Both the position numbers and the translations under genes were made by a program. The notes beneath the pieces are model-generated. The model was not told where the DNA came from and did not search any database. It worked only from the letters and a program-made list of their open reading frames with translations. Shown here one piece after another: positions 61,480-64,000 of a stretch of 64,000 nt of DNA. Numbering within the stretch: the first letter of the stretch is position 1; each line of letters opens with the position of its first letter. Location: NCBI RefSeq assembly GCF_004115085.1, contig NZ_QXJP01000001.1, positions 248,001-312,000 of the forward strand. The letters run 5' to 3'. The stretch comes from Longirhabdus pacifica (GTDB lineage Bacteria; Bacillota; Bacilli; Paenibacillales; DSM-105158).

Positions 61480-62021
61480 ACATTCAAACTACGACGATAC
61501 CTGATTTGATGTTAATCGAACCTACAGTATATGAAGATCACCGCGGATTCTTTATGGAAAGTTATCAACAAGAACATTATAAAAAACAGTATGGAATTCA
61601 TCATCATTTTGTACAAGACAACCACTCGTATTCTAAACAGATGCATACATTAAGGGGGCTTCATTACCAAAATGAACCGTTCGCTCAGATCAAGTTAGTA
61701 TCCGTCATCGTGGGAGCGATTTATGATGTTGCTGTAGATATGAGGAAGGACTCGCCTACTTTTGGCAAGTGGGAAGCATTTGTACTAAACGAGTTTAATA
61801 AACATCAATTACTTATACCAAAAGGATTTGCCCATGGCTTTTGTACGTTGGAGTCGCATACCCATGTTATGTACAAAGTAGATGAATATTATAATAAAGA
61901 GCATGATAGAGGCATCATGTGGAATGATCCGACGCTAAATATATCATGGCCAACATCCAAAGTTGTTCTCTCAGAGAAGGATAAAGCACATCCGTCCTGG
62001 GAAGACATACAGATACCATAA
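61476..62021 (+). CDS. rfbC: dTDP-4-dehydrorhamnose 3,5-epimerase
   Basis: 181 aa from a TTG overlapping the rfbA stop (TTGA), with AGAGGAAG upstream. Cupin landmarks: YEDHRGFFMESYQ, the catalytic His in LRGLHYQNEPFAQIKLV near 64, DVAVDMRKDSPTFGKW, IPKGFAHGFCTLE and the Tyr/Asp of MYKVDEYYN. It makes dTDP-4-keto-L-rhamnose, the third-step intermediate of dTDP-L-rhamnose synthesis. Confidence 0.9.
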   Translation: MNIQTTTIPDLMLIEPTVYEDHRGFFMESYQQEHYKKQYGIHHHFVQDNHSYSKQMHTLRGLHYQNEPFAQIKLVSVIVGAIYDVAVDMRKDSPTFGKWEAFVLNEFNKHQLLIPKGFAHGFCTLESHTHVMYKVDEYYNKEHDRGIMWNDPTLNISWPTSKVVLSEKDKAHPSWEDIQIP

Positions 62022-62034
62022 GGGGGAGCAGGAA

Positions 62035-62997
62035 TTGAGAGTACTAGTTACTGGAGGAGCAGGTTTTATCGGGAGTCATTTTGTTCGTCATGCGTGTGAG
62101 CAGGATGAATATGAACTTGTTGTTAATTTGGATAAATTAACGTACGCAGGGGATATGTTTAACTTAAAACAAGTAGAAAAGAATGAAAAACACATTTTTG
62201 TTCATGGAGATATTTGCGATGGTACGTTAGTAAAAAAATTGATTCAAACATATCAATTACAGTACATCGTTCATTTTGCAGCAGAGTCTCATGTAGATCG
62301 GAGCATTGAAGCATCCGATGCGTTTATCCAAACCAATTGTGTAGGGACACAAACATTGCTTCATGCTGCTAGAGATGGGCAAATTGAGAAATTTGTGCAT
62401 ATCTCCACAGATGAAGTATATGGCTCGATAGATAAAGGACACTTTACAGAAGAAAGTCCATTAGTTCCTTCTAGTCCATATTCTGCATCTAAAGCAAGTT
62501 CAGACTTACTTGTACAAGCATTTCATACGACGTTTGATCTTCCTATTAACATTACGAGATGTACGAATAACTATGGGCCAAATCAGTATCCTGAAAAGCT
62601 TATTCCACTAATGATTTTAAGAGCAGTGAACAACCAGCCACTACCTATCTATGGGGATGGTAGCAACATCAGAGATTGGATTCATGTGGATGATCATATA
62701 AAAGCCGTGGATCTAGTATTGAGACGTGGAGCTAATGGTCACACCTATAATGTTGGAGGAAATAACGAATGGACTAATATTTCTATCGCTACAAACATAT
62801 TAAATATAATAGGCAAAGAACCATCCTTAATTACGTATGTTGAAGATAGAAAAGGCCATGATTTTCGTTATGCCATTGATGACAAGAAGATCAGAGCATT
62901 AGGGTGGAATGTCCAATATGACTTCAAAGAAGGACTAAAACAAACGATAGAATGGTACATACAAAATCAAGGACATTATCAACTTACGCTTCACTAA
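62035..62997 (+). CDS. rfbB: dTDP-glucose 4,6-dehydratase
   Basis: 320 aa from a TTG at 62035 with AGGGGGAG upstream; earlier in-frame codons lie in rfbC. NAD site VTGGAGFIGSHFVRH at residues 4-18, HFAAESHVDRSI near 80, the STDEVYGSI motif with Thr/Asp/Glu, YSASKASSD with the Tyr/Lys pair near 150, and RCTNNYGPNQYPEKLIPL. It makes dTDP-4-keto-6-deoxyglucose. With rfbA and rfbC only rfbD is missing for dTDP-rhamnose; it may follow outside the window. Confidence 0.92.
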   Translation: MRVLVTGGAGFIGSHFVRHACEQDEYELVVNLDKLTYAGDMFNLKQVEKNEKHIFVHGDICDGTLVKKLIQTYQLQYIVHFAAESHVDRSIEASDAFIQTNCVGTQTLLHAARDGQIEKFVHISTDEVYGSIDKGHFTEESPLVPSSPYSASKASSDLLVQAFHTTFDLPINITRCTNNYGPNQYPEKLIPLMILRAVNNQPLPIYGDGSNIRDWIHVDDHIKAVDLVLRRGANGHTYNVGGNNEWTNISIATNILNIIGKEPSLITYVEDRKGHDFRYAIDDKKIRALGWNVQYDFKEGLKQTIEWYIQNQGHYQLTLH

Positions 62998-63051
62998 CAA
63001 CATATCTTTAAGGTGGTTTTCGCACAGTGACGGAAAAAAGGAGGATGAATG

Positions 63052-63939
63052 ATGAGGAAAATAACGAAAGCAGTCATCCCTGCAGCTGGGTTAGGCACTC
63101 GTTTTTTACCTGCTACGAAAGCAATGCCCAAAGAGATGTTGCCTATTATTGATAAACCGACCATTCAATATATCGTAGATGAAGCGATAGAGTCAGGCAT
63201 TGAAGATTTAATCATCGTTACAGGAAAAGGAAAGAGGGCAATTGAAGACCATTTTGATAATGCGTTTGAATTAGAATATCGCTTGATGGACAAAGAAAAA
63301 TTAGAATTACTGACAGAAGTGCAGCGTTCTTCTTCTATCGATATTCACTATATTAGGCAAAAAGAGCCAAACGGGTTAGGGCATGCTATATGGTGTGCCA
63401 GAAGATTTATTGGAGATGAGCCATTTGCTGTTTTACTGGGAGATGATATCGTCGTTTCTGAAGAACCTTGCTTGAAACAGTTAATTCAGTTTTATGAGCA
63501 AATGAACGCATCCATCGTAGGTATCCAACCTGTAAAAGAAAGTGAAACACATCGTTACGGCATTATTGATTACACAGAGCAAATGGGCAGATTATACAGA
63601 GTAAATAAATTTATTGAAAAACCTACAAAAGGTACAGCGCCATCTAATTTAGCGATTATGGGAAGATACATTTTAGAACCAGAAGTATTTGATTTTCTAG
63701 AACAGCAAGAAAAAGGTGCTGGTGGCGAAATTCAACTCACAGATGCGATTCAGAGAATGAATGAAGTAAGACCCGTATACGCATATAACTTTCATGGCAC
63801 ACGTTATGATGTAGGTGAAAAGTTAGGGTTTATACTAACCACCATTCAATTTGCGCTGCAAAATGATGAGTTACGTACTCCAGTATTGTCTGGATTAAAA
63901 GAAATTTTACAGGAAGAAAAAATGTTAAAAATCGTATAG
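63052..63939 (+). CDS. galU: UTP-glucose-1-phosphate uridylyltransferase
   Basis: 295 aa; of two adjacent ATGs the one at 63052 is 7 nt from AAGGAGG. Landmarks: [36 protein letters not shown] near 125, [22 protein letters not shown] and [10 protein letters not shown]. It makes UDP-glucose for polysaccharide, teichoic-acid and glycolipid synthesis. It belongs to the polysaccharide operon by direction and spacing. Confidence 0.92.
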   Translation: MRKITKAVIPAAGLGTRFLPATKAMPKEMLPIIDKPTIQYIVDEAIESGIEDLIIVTGKGKRAIEDHFDNAFELEYRLMDKEKLELLTEVQRSSSIDIHYIRQKEPNGLGHAIWCARRFIGDEPFAVLLGDDIVVSEEPCLKQLIQFYEQMNASIVGIQPVKESETHRYGIIDYTEQMGRLYRVNKFIEKPTKGTAPSNLAIMGRYILEPEVFDFLEQQEKGAGGEIQLTDAIQRMNEVRPVYAYNFHGTRYDVGEKLGFILTTIQFALQNDELRTPVLSGLKEILQEEKMLKIV

Positions 63940-63991
63940 AGAATGAAAGAGTAAGTTCCTGTAGAGATAAAAAGAAGGAGTGGCAATATTA

Positions 63992-64000
63992 TTGAGAGCA
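63992..64000 (+). CDS. Possible start of the next polysaccharide gene (cut off)
   Basis: TTG AGA GCA at the window edge follows AAGGAGTGG at 63975-63983, with a somewhat long spacing. Nothing can be said about the product; rfbD or another operon gene would fit the context. Confidence 0.3.

Overview
The window looks like a chromosome segment of a low-GC, Gram-positive, Bacillaceae-type bacterium (order Bacillales). This rests on strong GGAGG-type ribosome sites, TTG/GTG starts, classical hairpin-plus-T-run terminators, and many proteins resembling Bacillus subtilis ones (YqzE, YqhG, YqhH, LipM, NamA, Xpt, DeoD, NupN/O/P/Q, HtpG, Dat, YkvI). The order yqzE - secreted protein - yqhG - yqhH - lipM echoes a B. 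subtilis neighbourhood. I cannot name the genus. No tRNA, rRNA, CRISPR array, phage module or intact insertion sequence was seen.

Layout. 0-0.5 kb: 5' part of a minus-strand gene of 14-residue SHAEG (YadA-head-like) repeats running off the edge. 1.1-4.8 kb: fixABCX, an electron-bifurcating flavoprotein/quinone reductase operon plus a small gene. 5-8 kb: two-component system and a membrane protein. 8-16.6 kb: YkvI-type permease, xpt, small genes, yqzE, yqhG, yqhH, lipM, dat. 16.9-21.9 kb: SDR, MerR regulator, B12-dependent ribonucleotide reductase nrdJ with two possible NrdR boxes. 21.9-22.7 kb: four tandem copies of a ~190-nt palindrome starting right at the nrdJ stop. 22.9-26.6 kb: namA, HAD phosphatase, DUF2905, an iron-sulfur/SCP2 fusion.

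26.7-36 kb is the accessory region: a secreted double CBM21-like protein, an alkyltransferase-like repair protein, a two-gene alpha-helical pore-forming toxin operon (one protein carries a C-terminal Vps62-like domain) preceded by a 13-codon leader ORF, a divergent MocR-type regulator, a paired SMR efflux pump with TetR regulator, and two paralogous small secreted two-cysteine peptides downstream of an FNR-type palindrome. 35.7-39.4 kb: LacI regulator and GH31 alpha-glucosidase with cre-like sites. 39.5-42 kb: htpG, then three ~126-bp tandem repeats of a dispersed hairpin element whose relatives lie near 4.8 and 48.6 kb.

42-53 kb is purine centred: two BMP lipoproteins with matching promoters, nupOPQ ABC importer, an MMPL protein and deoD; with xpt this gives uptake and salvage of purine nucleosides and bases. 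53-64 kb: an ABC exporter, then a polysaccharide operon: Wzz/TkmA-like protein, BY-kinase-like protein with altered P-loop, initiating sugar transferase, two GT2 enzymes, a Wzy-like polymerase, dTDP-sugar genes rfbA, rfbC, rfbB, and galU, continuing beyond the window.

The best candidates for something undescribed are the palindrome array after nrdJ, the 126-bp repeat family, the toxin operon with Vps62 fusion and leader ORF, and the paired small secreted peptides.
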